Shown piece by piece: positions 1-8,871 of a stretch of 64,000 nucleotides of DNA. The notes under the pieces are model-generated. The model was not told where the DNA came from, made no database searches, and saw only the letters and a list, made by a program, of their open reading frames with translations. The translations under genes were made by a program, and so were the position numbers. The stretch is from Orenia metallireducens (GTDB lineage: Bacteria; Bacillota; Halanaerobiia; Halobacteroidales; Halobacteroidaceae). The stretch lies in the NCBI RefSeq assembly GCF_003001995.1, contig NZ_PVNB01000009.1, positions 58,652 through 122,651 of the forward strand. Reading direction: 5' to 3'. How positions within the stretch are numbered: the first letter of the stretch is position 1; each line of letters starts with the position of its first letter.

Positions 1-350
1 CTAGATAGGTGATTCGAAATTTGCTTAAATTTATAGCTCCTTAATTATAAACTCAAATTTAATGGGATATGTTATACTTTGGTTATTAGACTGGTAATCG
101 GTGGTCTTATATTTAAAATACTAAATAATTTAATGTTATAGAGATTATGCTAAGTTTTAGGAAGGAGATTAAAGTTATAATCAATAACATTACTAAGGAG
201 ATAAGATTAGAGATAATTGGTCCCAAGTAGATAGGATTGAGGAAATAAATACATAAAGATATTGGGAATTTAGATGGTAGAATTTCAGATTAAGTAGAGG
301 AACTTAAGGGTGGCGGCTAGAATAATTATGTAGATGAGGTGATAGTTACT
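1..350. other. Intergenic/unassigned left edge
   Basis: No convincing gene is visible on either strand. The stretch is AT-rich with frequent stops. Purine-rich GGAGAT-like strings near 160-200 resemble ribosome binding sites but are not followed by an open frame. It may include the 5' leader of the DUF503 gene. Confidence 0.5.
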
Positions 351-635
351 ATGGTAGTGGGATTATGTACAATAGAGTTAAGAATCCCGATGAGCCATTC
401 TCTCAAGAATAAACGGGGAGTACTGAAGAGTTTGATTAATCGAATTAAAAACCGATTCAATGTATCTATTGCAGAAGTTGCTCATCATGATGATTGGAAA
501 TTAGCAACTGTGGGAATAGTAACAATAAGTAATAATACTATCTATGTACAGCAACTATTAAATAAAGTAATAGAATATATAGAGGATAACTATTTAGATG
601 TTCAACTATTTAATTATACTATAGAGTTTCTCTAA
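351..635 (+). CDS. DUF503 family protein (YlxP-like)
   Basis: This 94-residue protein matches the small DUF503 family by its opening Met-Val-Val-Gly-Leu-Cys, the Glu-Leu-Arg-Ile-Pro strand and the Ser-Leu-Lys-Asn-Lys-Arg helix. These are the family's N-terminal hallmarks. In many Firmicutes a homologue lies in the nusA-infB-rbfA ribosome maturation cluster, but its biochemical role is not settled. Here it stands alone before a hydrolase gene. The frame can be extended to a GTG at 339, but ATG 351 is preferred: GAGGTG at 336-341 is well placed as its ribosome binding site, and family members start with this Met-Val-Val-Gly. It is probably cytosolic; no signal or membrane segment is present. 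Confidence 0.8.
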   Translation: MVVGLCTIELRIPMSHSLKNKRGVLKSLINRIKNRFNVSIAEVAHHDDWKLATVGIVTISNNTIYVQQLLNKVIEYIEDNYLDVQLFNYTIEFL

Positions 636-739
636 GGGATCTATTGGTAAACATTAAGAAGTCTGGGTAGAAGTATATCTCTATCCTAATGCTTTTAATA
701 TAGGAGTTATTAATAAGTTTTTATAAGGAGGAAATAATT

Positions 740-1480
740 ATGGCTAAAGAAGCTACAATTTATCATCTGTATCATAGTGGGGTGGCAATTAAGACGGCAG
801 ATCACTTTCTAATCTTTGATTATTATAATGATACTCCTAATAAGGGGAACAGAAATATCGTAAATGGTGTAATAACTAATGATATTCTTAAACGGGAGGA
901 TAATATTATCGTCTTTGTAACTCATAATCACCATGATCACTTTAATCCAATTATTTTTGACTGGGAGAAGTTAAATTCTGATATTACCTATATCCTAAGT
1001 GATGATGTTGAAGCTGAAGAAGAGGATAATCGCTATACTATGACTAAGTATCAAGAGATTAACTGGGAGAATGACATTTATATTAAGGCCTATGGTAGTA
1101 CTGACCAAGGATTATCTTATTATGTAGAGGTAGATGGACTTAAGATCTTTCACGCAGGTGATCTAAGCTGGTGGGACTGGAAGAGATTCACTGAAGAAGA
1201 GAGAAAGACAGAAGAGGAAGATTATAAAGAAGAGATTGAAAAGTTAACAGAAAAAGAGGTCGATTTGGCCTTTGTACCTGTTGACCCTCGATTAGAGGAG
1301 AGTTATTATTTAGGTGGGAGATACTTTGCTGAAACAATTAAACCACAGATGATAGTACCTATTCATTTTACTCACAAGTATGATATTACTAAGAAGTTTG
1401 CCCAAGAGCTTAAAGACTTACAAGTAGATGGGGCGATCATTGAACGGCGTGGTGAGAAGATTAAATTTAGAAAGTATTAA
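740..1480 (+). CDS. Metallo-beta-lactamase fold hydrolase (UlaG-like)
   Basis: A 246-residue single-domain protein of the metallo-beta-lactamase superfamily. The metal-binding motif His-Asn-His-His-Asp-His (HxHxDH) lies near residues 61-66. A second ligand region, Phe-His-Ala-Gly-Asp, is near residue 140, and a late Pro-Ile-His-Phe-Thr histidine near 210. The topology resembles UlaG-type or YtnP-like uncharacterised hydrolases rather than true beta-lactamases. There is no signal peptide, so it should act in the cytosol. The substrate cannot be deduced. A highly acidic insert near residues 150-175 (many Glu/Lys) is unusual for the fold but may reflect adaptation to high salt. A strong ribosome binding site (AAGGAGG) precedes the ATG, and a terminator follows directly. 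Confidence 0.8.
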   Translation: MAKEATIYHLYHSGVAIKTADHFLIFDYYNDTPNKGNRNIVNGVITNDILKREDNIIVFVTHNHHDHFNPIIFDWEKLNSDITYILSDDVEAEEEDNRYTMTKYQEINWENDIYIKAYGSTDQGLSYYVEVDGLKIFHAGDLSWWDWKRFTEEERKTEEEDYKEEIEKLTEKEVDLAFVPVDPRLEESYYLGGRYFAETIKPQMIVPIHFTHKYDITKKFAQELKDLQVDGAIIERRGEKIKFRKY

Positions 1481-1512
1481 AAAGAAGCTAACATATAATG
1501 TTATAATTTTTA

Positions 1513-1542
1513 AACCAGACAGAATTCTGTCTGGTTTTTTGT
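1513..1542 (+). terminator. Rho-independent terminator after the MBL hydrolase
   Basis: A perfect 24-base palindrome (1513-1536, arm AACCAGACAGAA) is followed by a T run. It ends the DUF503/MBL transcription unit. Confidence 0.9.
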
Positions 1543-1740
1543 TTTAATTAGAAGAAGTTAATTACAGTTTGACGCCAGTATAAAATTAAATATATCTAAA
1601 GTTTATTTCAAATTATCTATATTAAAGTTCTGTTTTAATTAATATTATAGTTACCTTGTAATAATTCCCATTGATAAATCACACCTTAACTAACTATAAA
1701 TATAATATTATATATTATTTTTTAATAAAGAGGTGATATT

Positions 1741-2286
1741 GTGGGAGAATATGATAAAGATAAGAGTAAGCTGCAGCAGGTTCCACCAAATACAAAGGCT
1801 TATCAAATCAGAAAAGGTGATACACTCTATTCATTGGCACAGCGTTTTAATACGACAGTAGCTGCAATTATCTCTGCTAACCCTAAGATAGACTCCGATA
1901 ATTTACAAGTGGGAGATAAAATATTTATACCATTACAAAGAGATTATCCATCTTGCCCAGAAGGAAACTACTATACTATTAAGGCAGGAGACAGCTTTTA
2001 TACTATAGCAGATAGATTTAATATAGCAGTAGTTGATTTGCAGGAAGCCAATCCCTATGTTGAAGCTAATAATCTCAAAGTTGGTGAAGTAATCTGCATT
2101 CCTCTAGCTACTCCACCGGTAAAATGTCCTCAAGGCTCAATTCTTTATATAGTAAAAAAGGGAGATACTCTTTACTCTATATCTAAAAAGTATAAGATCT
2201 CAGTAGCCAAATTAAAAGATGCTAATCCAAAAATTAATCCTGAACAATTATTGATTGGTCAGAAGATATGTATCCCAGCTAATTAA
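1741..2286 (+). CDS. Triple LysM-domain protein
   Basis: The 181-residue product is almost entirely three LysM modules at about residues 20-64, 77-121 and 136-180. Each has the pattern aromatic-x-[IV]-x-x-Gly-Asp-[TS]-x-[FY]-[ST]-[IL], then Ala-Asn-Pro, then Gly-x-x-[IL]-x-[IV]-Pro. LysM domains bind N-acetylglucosamine polymers such as peptidoglycan or cortex. No signal peptide or membrane anchor is visible. That is like spore coat or cortex-associated LysM proteins, which are made in the mother cell and need no export. A Cys-Pro precedes modules 2 and 3. The start is GTG 1741, supported by AGAGGTGAT eight bases upstream. A role in cell wall or spore envelope binding is inferred from the domains only. 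Confidence 0.85.
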   Translation: MGEYDKDKSKLQQVPPNTKAYQIRKGDTLYSLAQRFNTTVAAIISANPKIDSDNLQVGDKIFIPLQRDYPSCPEGNYYTIKAGDSFYTIADRFNIAVVDLQEANPYVEANNLKVGEVICIPLATPPVKCPQGSILYIVKKGDTLYSISKKYKISVAKLKDANPKINPEQLLIGQKICIPAN

Positions 2287-2320
2287 GGTTAGAAAGCTAA
2301 ATTAAATTTAAGGTGAATTC

Positions 2321-2346
2321 TTGCCAGTCTAAGGGGCTGGCTTTTT
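2321..2346 (+). terminator. Terminator after the LysM gene
   Basis: A short hairpin, GCCAG at 2323-2327 with CTGGC at 2337-2341, is followed by TTTTTAT. Confidence 0.75.
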
Positions 2347-2462
2347 ATATGAGAAGTTTATTAAAAACACGTACATTTATACTTGATTTTATTATTTTTA
2401 TTAGTTTATTTTCTAAGATGATAGTGTTTCTTTTATGATTTACGTATCTTAGTCGAATTTTG

Positions 2463-2492
2463 TTTGATTTTTCCCTTGATATCAAGTATAAT
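2463..2492 (+). promoter_or_regulatory. Candidate sigma-A promoter of gltBD with a spacer palindrome
   Basis: TTTGAT (2463-2468) and TATAAT (2487-2492) are separated by 18 bases. A perfect 12-base palindrome, CTTGATATCAAG (2474-2485), fills most of the spacer and could be an operator. The start codon is about 105 bases downstream. Confidence 0.5.
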
Positions 2493-2597
2493 AATAGAAC
2501 AAGATTTTTTATTATGAAATTATTTTTCATATTGTGAAAACTTAGAGTCGTAAATAATGTAAAATTATTAATAATAGGTAGTAGAGGAGGAGTAGAG

Positions 2598-5500
2598 ATG
2601 ATTACAAGAAGAAATATGCCTTCACCAGAGGGATTATATTATCCTGAGTTTGAGAGGGATAATTGTGGTGTTGGATTTATTACCAAAATAGATGGTGAAA
2701 AGAGCCATAAGGTAGTAGAGAAGGGACTAGAGATTTTAGAGAGATTAGAGCACAGAGGAGCAGTAGGAGCAGACCCAGCGACTGGAGACGGTGCTGGTAT
2801 TTTAATGCAATTACCTGATGAATTTTTAAGAGCAAAGGCAGCAGAAGAAGGATTTGAACTACCAATAGTAGGTGACTATGGGGTAGGGATGATCTTTTTA
2901 CCACGTAAATTAGATGAGAGTTTATTGGCTGAAGGAATTATTGAGAGTATTATTCAAGAGGAAGGACAAGAGGTATTAGGGTGGCGTGATGTACCAGTTG
3001 TGGCTGATGCAATCGGTGAAACAGCGGCTAGTACTTTACCGGTGATTAAGCAGGTATTTGTTAAAAAGGCTGAAAACTTGGATAATTTTGAATTGAAATT
3101 ATATATTATTAGAAAGAGAATTGAAAAGGCTATCGAAGAGAGTGAGATTAAGAACGCTGAACTATTCAGTATTCCTAGTTTTTCTAGTAGAGTTTTAGTA
3201 TATAAGGGACTAATCTTACCAGAACAGATGAAAAAGTTTTACTTAGATTTAGAGGACAAGAGTCTAAAATCGGCTATTGCTTTAGTACATCAACGTTTCA
3301 GTACTAATACATTCCCATCTTGGGATTTGGCACAACCTTTTAGATATCTAGCACATAATGGTGAGATCAATACTTTGACAGGAAACCATAACTGGATGAT
3401 TGCTAGAGAGCCGGATTTAGCTTGTGATGCGATAGGGGATGACATAAGTAAGCTATTCCCAATCACTGATTTAAGAGATAGTGACTCGGCTAACTTAGAC
3501 CATGCTTTTGAATTATTAGTAGCTTCTGGAATGAGTTTAATTGAGGCTATGACTATGCTAGTTCCTGAGCCATGGGAGAAGAATCAATTTTTAAAAGAAG
3601 AGGTTAGAGATTATTATGAATATAATGCTGGCTTAATGGAACCATGGGATGGTCCAGCAGCTATTGCCTTTACTGATGGGGTACAGATGGGTGCTACCTT
3701 GGATCGTAATGGTTTAAGACCAGCTAGATATACAGTTACTAAAGATGGGTATGTGATCTTGGCTTCAGAGGTAGGAACATTAGAGATTGACCCTGCTAAT
3801 ATTGCAGAAAGCCGTAGATTACAGCCAGGTAAGATGCTGTTAATTGATACAGAAGAGGGTAAAATCTACTCTGACGAAGAGATTAAAGAGAAGGTTAGTA
3901 CAGCTAAACCTTATGGAGAGTGGTTAAAGAATAATAAGAAGTTTTTAAAGGACTTAACTGGAAGTGTGGAGTGTCACAGTGAAGATTTTGGTACTTTAAT
4001 TACTAGGTTAAAGAGCTTTGGTTATAGTCGAGAAGATTTAAGTGTAATCATTGGACCTATGGCTGAGAATAAGAAAGAAGCAATTGGTTCTATGGGTAAT
4101 GATGAGCCGTTAGCTGTTCTATCTAATCGTGCTAAGTCATTATTTGATTACTTTAAACAGTTATTTGCACAGGTAACAAATCCACCAATTGATCCGATTC
4201 GTGAAGAGATAGTTATGTCTTTAAAGACTAATATTGGAGTTAAAGGTAATGTTTTAGAAAAGACTGAAGATAAAGCTAAAACTATTGAATTAGAATCTCC
4301 AATCTTAAGTAATGTAGATTTAGATAAGATTACTCATTTAAATGATGAAGACTTTAGATCTAAGGTTATTCCTATGGTCTTTGATCCTCAAGCAGAGAAT
4401 GGTTTGGAGAAAGGATTAAATCGATTATTTAAGTATGCTAAAGAGAGTATTGAAGCTGGAAATAATATCTTAGTGTTAAGTGATCGTAAGGTTGATGACT
4501 TTAATGCCCCAATCCCAGCTTTATTAGCAACTTCTGCTTTACACAATTATCTAATCAAAGAAGGTAAGAGAAATGGTGTAGATATTATTGTAGAGACTGG
4601 AGAGGCTAGAGAAGTAATGCATTTTGCCTTATTAATTGGTTATGGTGCTTTAGCAGTTAATCCGTATTTAGCTCTAGAGAGTATCTCTTATATGAATGAT
4701 AAAGAGCTTTATTTATCTTCTGGAGATGAAGAAATTAAAGCAGAACGTAAGAAGGCTTATGTAAAAGCTATTAATAAAGGTTTATTAAAGATTATGTCTA
4801 AGATGGGTATCTCTACAATTCAAAGTTATCGTGGGGCACAGATCTTTGAGGCTGTTGGCTTAAGTCAAGAGTTTATTGATAGATTCTTCCCAGGAACTAC
4901 TTCTAGAATTGAAGGTATTGGACTTGAGGTTTTAGAGCAAGAGGTTCTTAGTAATCACAAGAAAGCCTTTAAAGATATTAGAAGTAATAATGATGAGTTG
5001 TTAGAGAATGAAGGTAAATATAAGTGGCGCCCTAAAGGTGAAAAACATCTATTCAGTCCAGAGGCTATCGCTACGTTACAGCATGCTGCTAAAGTAAATG
5101 ACTATGATATCTATAAAGAGTATGCTGAAATGATCAATAATCAAGCTAATAACTTATCTACAATTAGAGGTCTCTTTAAGTTCAAAAATCAGAACCCAAT
5201 TCCAATTGAAGAGGTAGAGAGTGTTGAAGAGATTAGAAAACGTTTTGTAACAGGGGCTATGTCCTATGGTTCTATTTCTAAAGAAGCCCATGAAACTATC
5301 GCTAAAGCTATGAATGCTATTGGTGGTATGTCCAACTCTGGAGAGGGTGGAGAAGATCCAGAGAGATTCAAAGATGATAGAAGAAGTGCAATCAAGCAGG
5401 TTGCTTCAGGTCGTTTTGGAGTAACTACTGAATATTTAGTAAATGCTGACGAGTTACAGATTAAGATGGCTCAAGGTGCTAAGCCAGGAGAAGGTGGACA

Positions 5501-7100
5501 TTTACCAGGTCGTAAGGTAAGTGAAGAGATTGCAAGAGTTCGTCATACTTCACCAGGTATTGATTTGATTTCGCCACCACCTCACCATGATATCTATTCA
5601 ATTGAGGATTTAGCACAGTTGATCTTTGATCTTAAAAATGTTAATCCTGAAGCAAGAGTGAGTGTTAAGCTAGTATCTAGAATCGGTATCGGTACAATTG
5701 CAGCTGGTGTATCTAAGGCTCATGCTGATATGATCTTGGTATCTGGTTATGATGGTGGAACAGGAGCAGCACCACTTACTTCCATTAAGCATACAGGATT
5801 ACCTTGGGAGTTAGGATTATCTGAGACTCATCAAGTATTGGTTAAGAATAACTTAAGAGGTAGGGTAAGAGTACAGGCAGATGGTCAGATGAAGACTGGT
5901 AGAGATATCGCAATTGCTGCTTTATTAGGGGCAGAAGAGTATGGATTTTCTACAAGCTCACTAGTTGTACTTGGATGTATTATGATGAGAGCTTGCCATA
6001 GTAATACTTGTCCTGTAGGTGTAGCTACTCAGAATCCAGAGTTACGTAAGAGATTTAATGGAAAGGTAGAAGACTTAATCAACTTCTTTACTTTCATTGC
6101 TCAAGAGATGAGAGAGATTATGGCAGAATTAGGCTTTAGAACAGTTGATGAAATGATTGGTAGAGTAGATAAGCTAGAGATGAATGATGCTATTAAGCAT
6201 TGGAAATCTCAAGGAATTGATTTAACTAAGATTTTACATCAACCAACATTGCCTAAGAAGATTGCTAATCGATGTGTAGAAGCTCAGGATCATGGTATCG
6301 ATGATATCCTTGATCGTAAGTTGATTAAACTTGCTCAACCTGCTTTAGAAAATGGCGAGAAAGTAGATTTAAACCTTGATATCTATAATGTTAATCGTAC
6401 TGCAGGAACTATGTTAAGTGGTGAGATTGCTAAGCGTTATGGTGCTAAAGGATTAGCTGATGATACAATTAATATCAACTTTAAAGGTTATGCAGGACAG
6501 AGCTTTGGTACCTTTGGTATGCAAGGGTTGACTTTAAACTTAGAAGGTCAAGCAAATGACTATATTGGTAAAGGTTTATTTGGTGCTAAGATTATCATCA
6601 AGAAACCTCAAGACTCTGATTTTAAAGCCCATGAAAATATTATTGGTGGTAACACGATCCTTTATGGAGCAATTCGTGGACAACTATACATGAATGGTAT
6701 TGCTGGAGAGAGATTTGCTGTAAGAAACTCTGGAGCTTTTGCAGTAGTTGAAGGTGTAGGAGACCATTGCTGTGAGTATATGACTGGTGGTAGAGTAGTG
6801 GTTTTAGGAGAGACAGGTCGTAACTTTGGTGCTGGTATGAGTGGTGGTATCGCTTATGTATATGATGTCGATGGTGGGTTTGCAGATAGATTGAATACAG
6901 GTATGGTAAATATAGATGAACTAGATGGTCATGATATAGCAGAGCTTAAGGATTTGATTGAAAATCATGCTAACTATACTGGTAGTGAACGTGCTCAAGA
7001 GATTTTAGCAGATTGGGATAATAGCTTAGGTAAGTTTGTTAAGGTAGTTTCTCCAGCTTACAAGCAATTGTTAGCTAAGAGTAGGAAGGAGGCAGAATAA
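2598..7100 (+). CDS. gltB: Glutamate synthase, large (alpha) subunit
   Basis: At 1500 residues this is a full-length large subunit of NADPH-type glutamate synthase. It transfers the glutamine amide nitrogen to 2-oxoglutarate to give two glutamates. Domains in order: a class II glutamine amidotransferase with nucleophile Cys23, exposed after removal of a 22-residue propeptide (context Asp-Asn-Cys-Gly-Val-Gly); a central domain at about 430-800; the FMN-binding synthase barrel at about 810-1200; and the C-terminal beta-helix rich in Gly-x-x-Gly. The 3Fe-4S ligands Cys1127, Cys1133 and Cys1138 are present. The start has an AGGAGGAG ribosome binding site. The stop overlaps the gltD start by one base, implying translational coupling. 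This is a main ammonia-assimilation enzyme and source of the compatible solute glutamate. Confidence 0.97.
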   Translation: MITRRNMPSPEGLYYPEFERDNCGVGFITKIDGEKSHKVVEKGLEILERLEHRGAVGADPATGDGAGILMQLPDEFLRAKAAEEGFELPIVGDYGVGMIFLPRKLDESLLAEGIIESIIQEEGQEVLGWRDVPVVADAIGETAASTLPVIKQVFVKKAENLDNFELKLYIIRKRIEKAIEESEIKNAELFSIPSFSSRVLVYKGLILPEQMKKFYLDLEDKSLKSAIALVHQRFSTNTFPSWDLAQPFRYLAHNGEINTLTGNHNWMIAREPDLACDAIGDDISKLFPITDLRDSDSANLDHAFELLVASGMSLIEAMTMLVPEPWEKNQFLKEEVRDYYEYNAGLMEPWDGPAAIAFTDGVQMGATLDRNGLRPARYTVTKDGYVILASEVGTLEIDPANIAESRRLQPGKMLLIDTEEGKIYSDEEIKEKVSTAKPYGEWLKNNKKFLKDLTGSVECHSEDFGTLITRLKSFGYSREDLSVIIGPMAENKKEAIGSMGNDEPLAVLSNRAKSLFDYFKQLFAQVTNPPIDPIREEIVMSLKTNIGVKGNVLEKTEDKAKTIELESPILSNVDLDKITHLNDEDFRSKVIPMVFDPQAENGLEKGLNRLFKYAKESIEAGNNILVLSDRKVDDFNAPIPALLATSALHNYLIKEGKRNGVDIIVETGEAREVMHFALLIGYGALAVNPYLALESISYMNDKELYLSSGDEEIKAERKKAYVKAINKGLLKIMSKMGISTIQSYRGAQIFEAVGLSQEFIDRFFPGTTSRIEGIGLEVLEQEVLSNHKKAFKDIRSNNDELLENEGKYKWRPKGEKHLFSPEAIATLQHAAKVNDYDIYKEYAEMINNQANNLSTIRGLFKFKNQNPIPIEEVESVEEIRKRFVTGAMSYGSISKEAHETIAKAMNAIGGMSNSGEGGEDPERFKDDRRSAIKQVASGRFGVTTEYLVNADELQIKMAQGAKPGEGGHLPGRKVSEEIARVRHTSPGIDLISPPPHHDIYSIEDLAQLIFDLKNVNPEARVSVKLVSRIGIGTIAAGVSKAHADMILVSGYDGGTGAAPLTSIKHTGLPWELGLSETHQVLVKNNLRGRVRVQADGQMKTGRDIAIAALLGAEEYGFSTSSLVVLGCIMMRACHSNTCPVGVATQNPELRKRFNGKVEDLINFFTFIAQEMREIMAELGFRTVDEMIGRVDKLEMNDAIKHWKSQGIDLTKILHQPTLPKKIANRCVEAQDHGIDDILDRKLIKLAQPALENGEKVDLNLDIYNVNRTAGTMLSGEIAKRYGAKGLADDTININFKGYAGQSFGTFGMQGLTLNLEGQANDYIGKGLFGAKIIIKKPQDSDFKAHENIIGGNTILYGAIRGQLYMNGIAGERFAVRNSGAFAVVEGVGDHCCEYMTGGRVVVLGETGRNFGAGMSGGIAYVYDVDGGFADRLNTGMVNIDELDGHDIAELKDLIENHANYTGSERAQEILADWDNSLGKFVKVVSPAYKQLLAKSRKEAE

Positions 7101-8551
7101 TGGGGAAATTAGGAGGATTTTTAGAGTATAATCGTGAACCAAGAAAGAAGCGTAGTGTAGAAGAGAGGGTTAAAGATTATAAACAAGTATATGAGCCTAT
7201 CGAAGAGGATTATATTACTAGACAAAGTGCTAGATGTATGGACTGTGGTGTTCCTTTCTGTAGCTTCTCCTGTCCAGTAAATAACTTATGTCCAGAGTGG
7301 AATGACCTTGTTCATAAGGGTGAATGGGAGCAAGCATTAGAGAACTTACACAGTACAAATAACTTCCCAGACTTTACAGGGCGAGTCTGCCCTGCCCCTT
7401 GTGAGGGAGGATGTGTTTTAGGAATCAATGATGACCCAGTATCTATTAAGAATATCGAATTCTCTATTTCTGAAAAAGGATGGAAAGAAGGCCTAATTAA
7501 GCCTCAACCACCTAAGGTTAGAACTGGAAAGAAGGTTGCGGTAGTTGGATCTGGAGTAGCAGGTTTAGCAGCTGCTCAACAGTTAAATCGTATGGGACAT
7601 TCAGTAACTGTCTTTGAACGTGATGATAAGGCAGGAGGAATGTTGGTTTATGGAATTCCAGACTTCAAGATTGAGAAATGGGTTGTAGAACGTAGAGTAA
7701 ATCAGATTAAAGAAGAGGGAGTAGAATTTGTCTTTAATACTGAAATTGGCACAGATTATCCTGCTGAAAGGTTAGAAGCAGAATTTGATGCTGTAGTCCT
7801 AACTGGTGGAGCTAGAGAAGCAAGAGACCTACCAGTTCAAGGGCGTAATTTAAGTGGTATCCACTATGCTATGGACTTTTTAACTCAACAAAATAGTATC
7901 AATGCTGGTAAAGAAGTATCTTCAGAAGATAGAATAAATGCTAAAGGTAAAAAAGTACTTGTCATTGGTGGTGGAGATACAGGTGCAGACTGTGTAGGAA
8001 CTTCTACTAGACAAGGTGCGGAAGCTGTTTATCAAATTGAATTATTAGATAAACCTGCAGAAGAGAGAACTACAGACAATCCTTGGCCACAGTATCCTCA
8101 AATTCTAAGAACATCTACCTCTCATCAAGAGGCTGAATCCTTTGCTAAGGATGAAAAATTTGGTGTACGAGAATGGTCTATCGCAACTAAAGGCTTTGAA
8201 GGTGATGCAGCGGGTAATGTTAATAAATTTAAAGCTGTCAAGGTTGAATGGGTTGAAGATGAGAATGGCAAGAAGACTATGAAGGAGATTGCAGGTAGCG
8301 AATTTACTTTAGATGTAGATTTGGTATTATTAGCTATTGGTTTCGTTCATCCTGAGCACAAAGGAATGTTAGAGCAGTTAGATATAGAGTTTGATGGGCG
8401 TGGAAATGTACAGACAGATGGTAGTTATCAAACAACTAAAGCTAAAGTATTTGCTGCAGGAGATATGAGAAGAGGTGCTTCTTTGATTGTTTGGGCAATT
8501 AGAGAAGGACGTGATGTAGCTGAAGCGGTGGATGGTTATTTAATGAATTAA
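7100..8551 (+). CDS. gltD: Glutamate synthase, small (beta) subunit
   Basis: The 483-residue small subunit passes electrons from NAD(P)H through FAD and 4Fe-4S clusters to GltB. The N-terminal Cys-rich region (Cys-Met-Asp-Cys-Gly-x-Pro-Phe-Cys near residue 46, then Cys-Pro-Ala-Pro-Cys near 98) supplies the cluster ligands. A FAD Rossmann motif, Gly-Ser-Gly-Val-Ala-Gly, lies near residue 150, and the NAD(P)H motif Gly-Gly-Gly-Asp-Thr-Gly near 292. The C-terminal Ala-Ala-Gly-Asp-Met-Arg-Arg-Gly is the conserved second FAD contact. ATG 7100 overlaps the gltB stop codon. Length and motifs are standard, so it is unlikely to be one of the related stand-alone oxidoreductases. Confidence 0.96.
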   Translation: MGKLGGFLEYNREPRKKRSVEERVKDYKQVYEPIEEDYITRQSARCMDCGVPFCSFSCPVNNLCPEWNDLVHKGEWEQALENLHSTNNFPDFTGRVCPAPCEGGCVLGINDDPVSIKNIEFSISEKGWKEGLIKPQPPKVRTGKKVAVVGSGVAGLAAAQQLNRMGHSVTVFERDDKAGGMLVYGIPDFKIEKWVVERRVNQIKEEGVEFVFNTEIGTDYPAERLEAEFDAVVLTGGAREARDLPVQGRNLSGIHYAMDFLTQQNSINAGKEVSSEDRINAKGKKVLVIGGGDTGADCVGTSTRQGAEAVYQIELLDKPAEERTTDNPWPQYPQILRTSTSHQEAESFAKDEKFGVREWSIATKGFEGDAAGNVNKFKAVKVEWVEDENGKKTMKEIAGSEFTLDVDLVLLAIGFVHPEHKGMLEQLDIEFDGRGNVQTDGSYQTTKAKVFAAGDMRRGASLIVWAIREGRDVAEAVDGYLMN

Positions 8552-8624
8552 ATAACTATCATGAAGGATTTGGTGTTTAAACCCGCAGGTAGACCCGAAG
8601 GGATAAATTAAATAAGTAAGAGAT

Positions 8625-8652
8625 AAAAGAGGGCATTTAGCCCTCTTTTATT
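8625..8652 (+). terminator. Terminator of the gltBD operon
   Basis: AAAAGAGGGC (8625-8634), a five-base loop, then GCCCTCTTTT. A strong stem with a T tail. Confidence 0.9.
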
Positions 8653-8871
8653 ATTTTATGATGAATTAGCTAATTTATCTATAATGAAAGGGTTTATCGA
8701 TTCTCTAAACTCAAGCATAGTTATAAATAATAATTAAACTGCACTCTAAAATTTAGATAAAAATTATATATAAATTTTTAACAAAAATTAATCAAAAAGA
8801 ATGAAAAATGTTATTGGTTGAAGAATATAAATAATAGTTATTTCTAAAATAGTTAGGGGTGAGGGGAAGCT
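8653..8871. other. AT-rich leader before the octad-repeat gene
   Basis: No gene is visible. Together with 8552-8624 this makes a gap of about 320 bases. The part before the terminator holds an ACCCGAAGGGAT string similar to a segment inside the intergenic repeat at 28070-28235. Confidence 0.4.

Noticed and set aside
1..350. Possible tRNA end near the GATTCGAAAT string
   Set aside because: The surrounding bases do not form acceptor, D, anticodon and T arms; no CCA end or cloverleaf.
2345..2530. 61-codon minus-strand frame upstream of gltB
   Set aside because: Low-complexity Ile/Asn/Lys product typical of AT-rich non-coding DNA; no ribosome binding site; overlaps the gltB promoter region.
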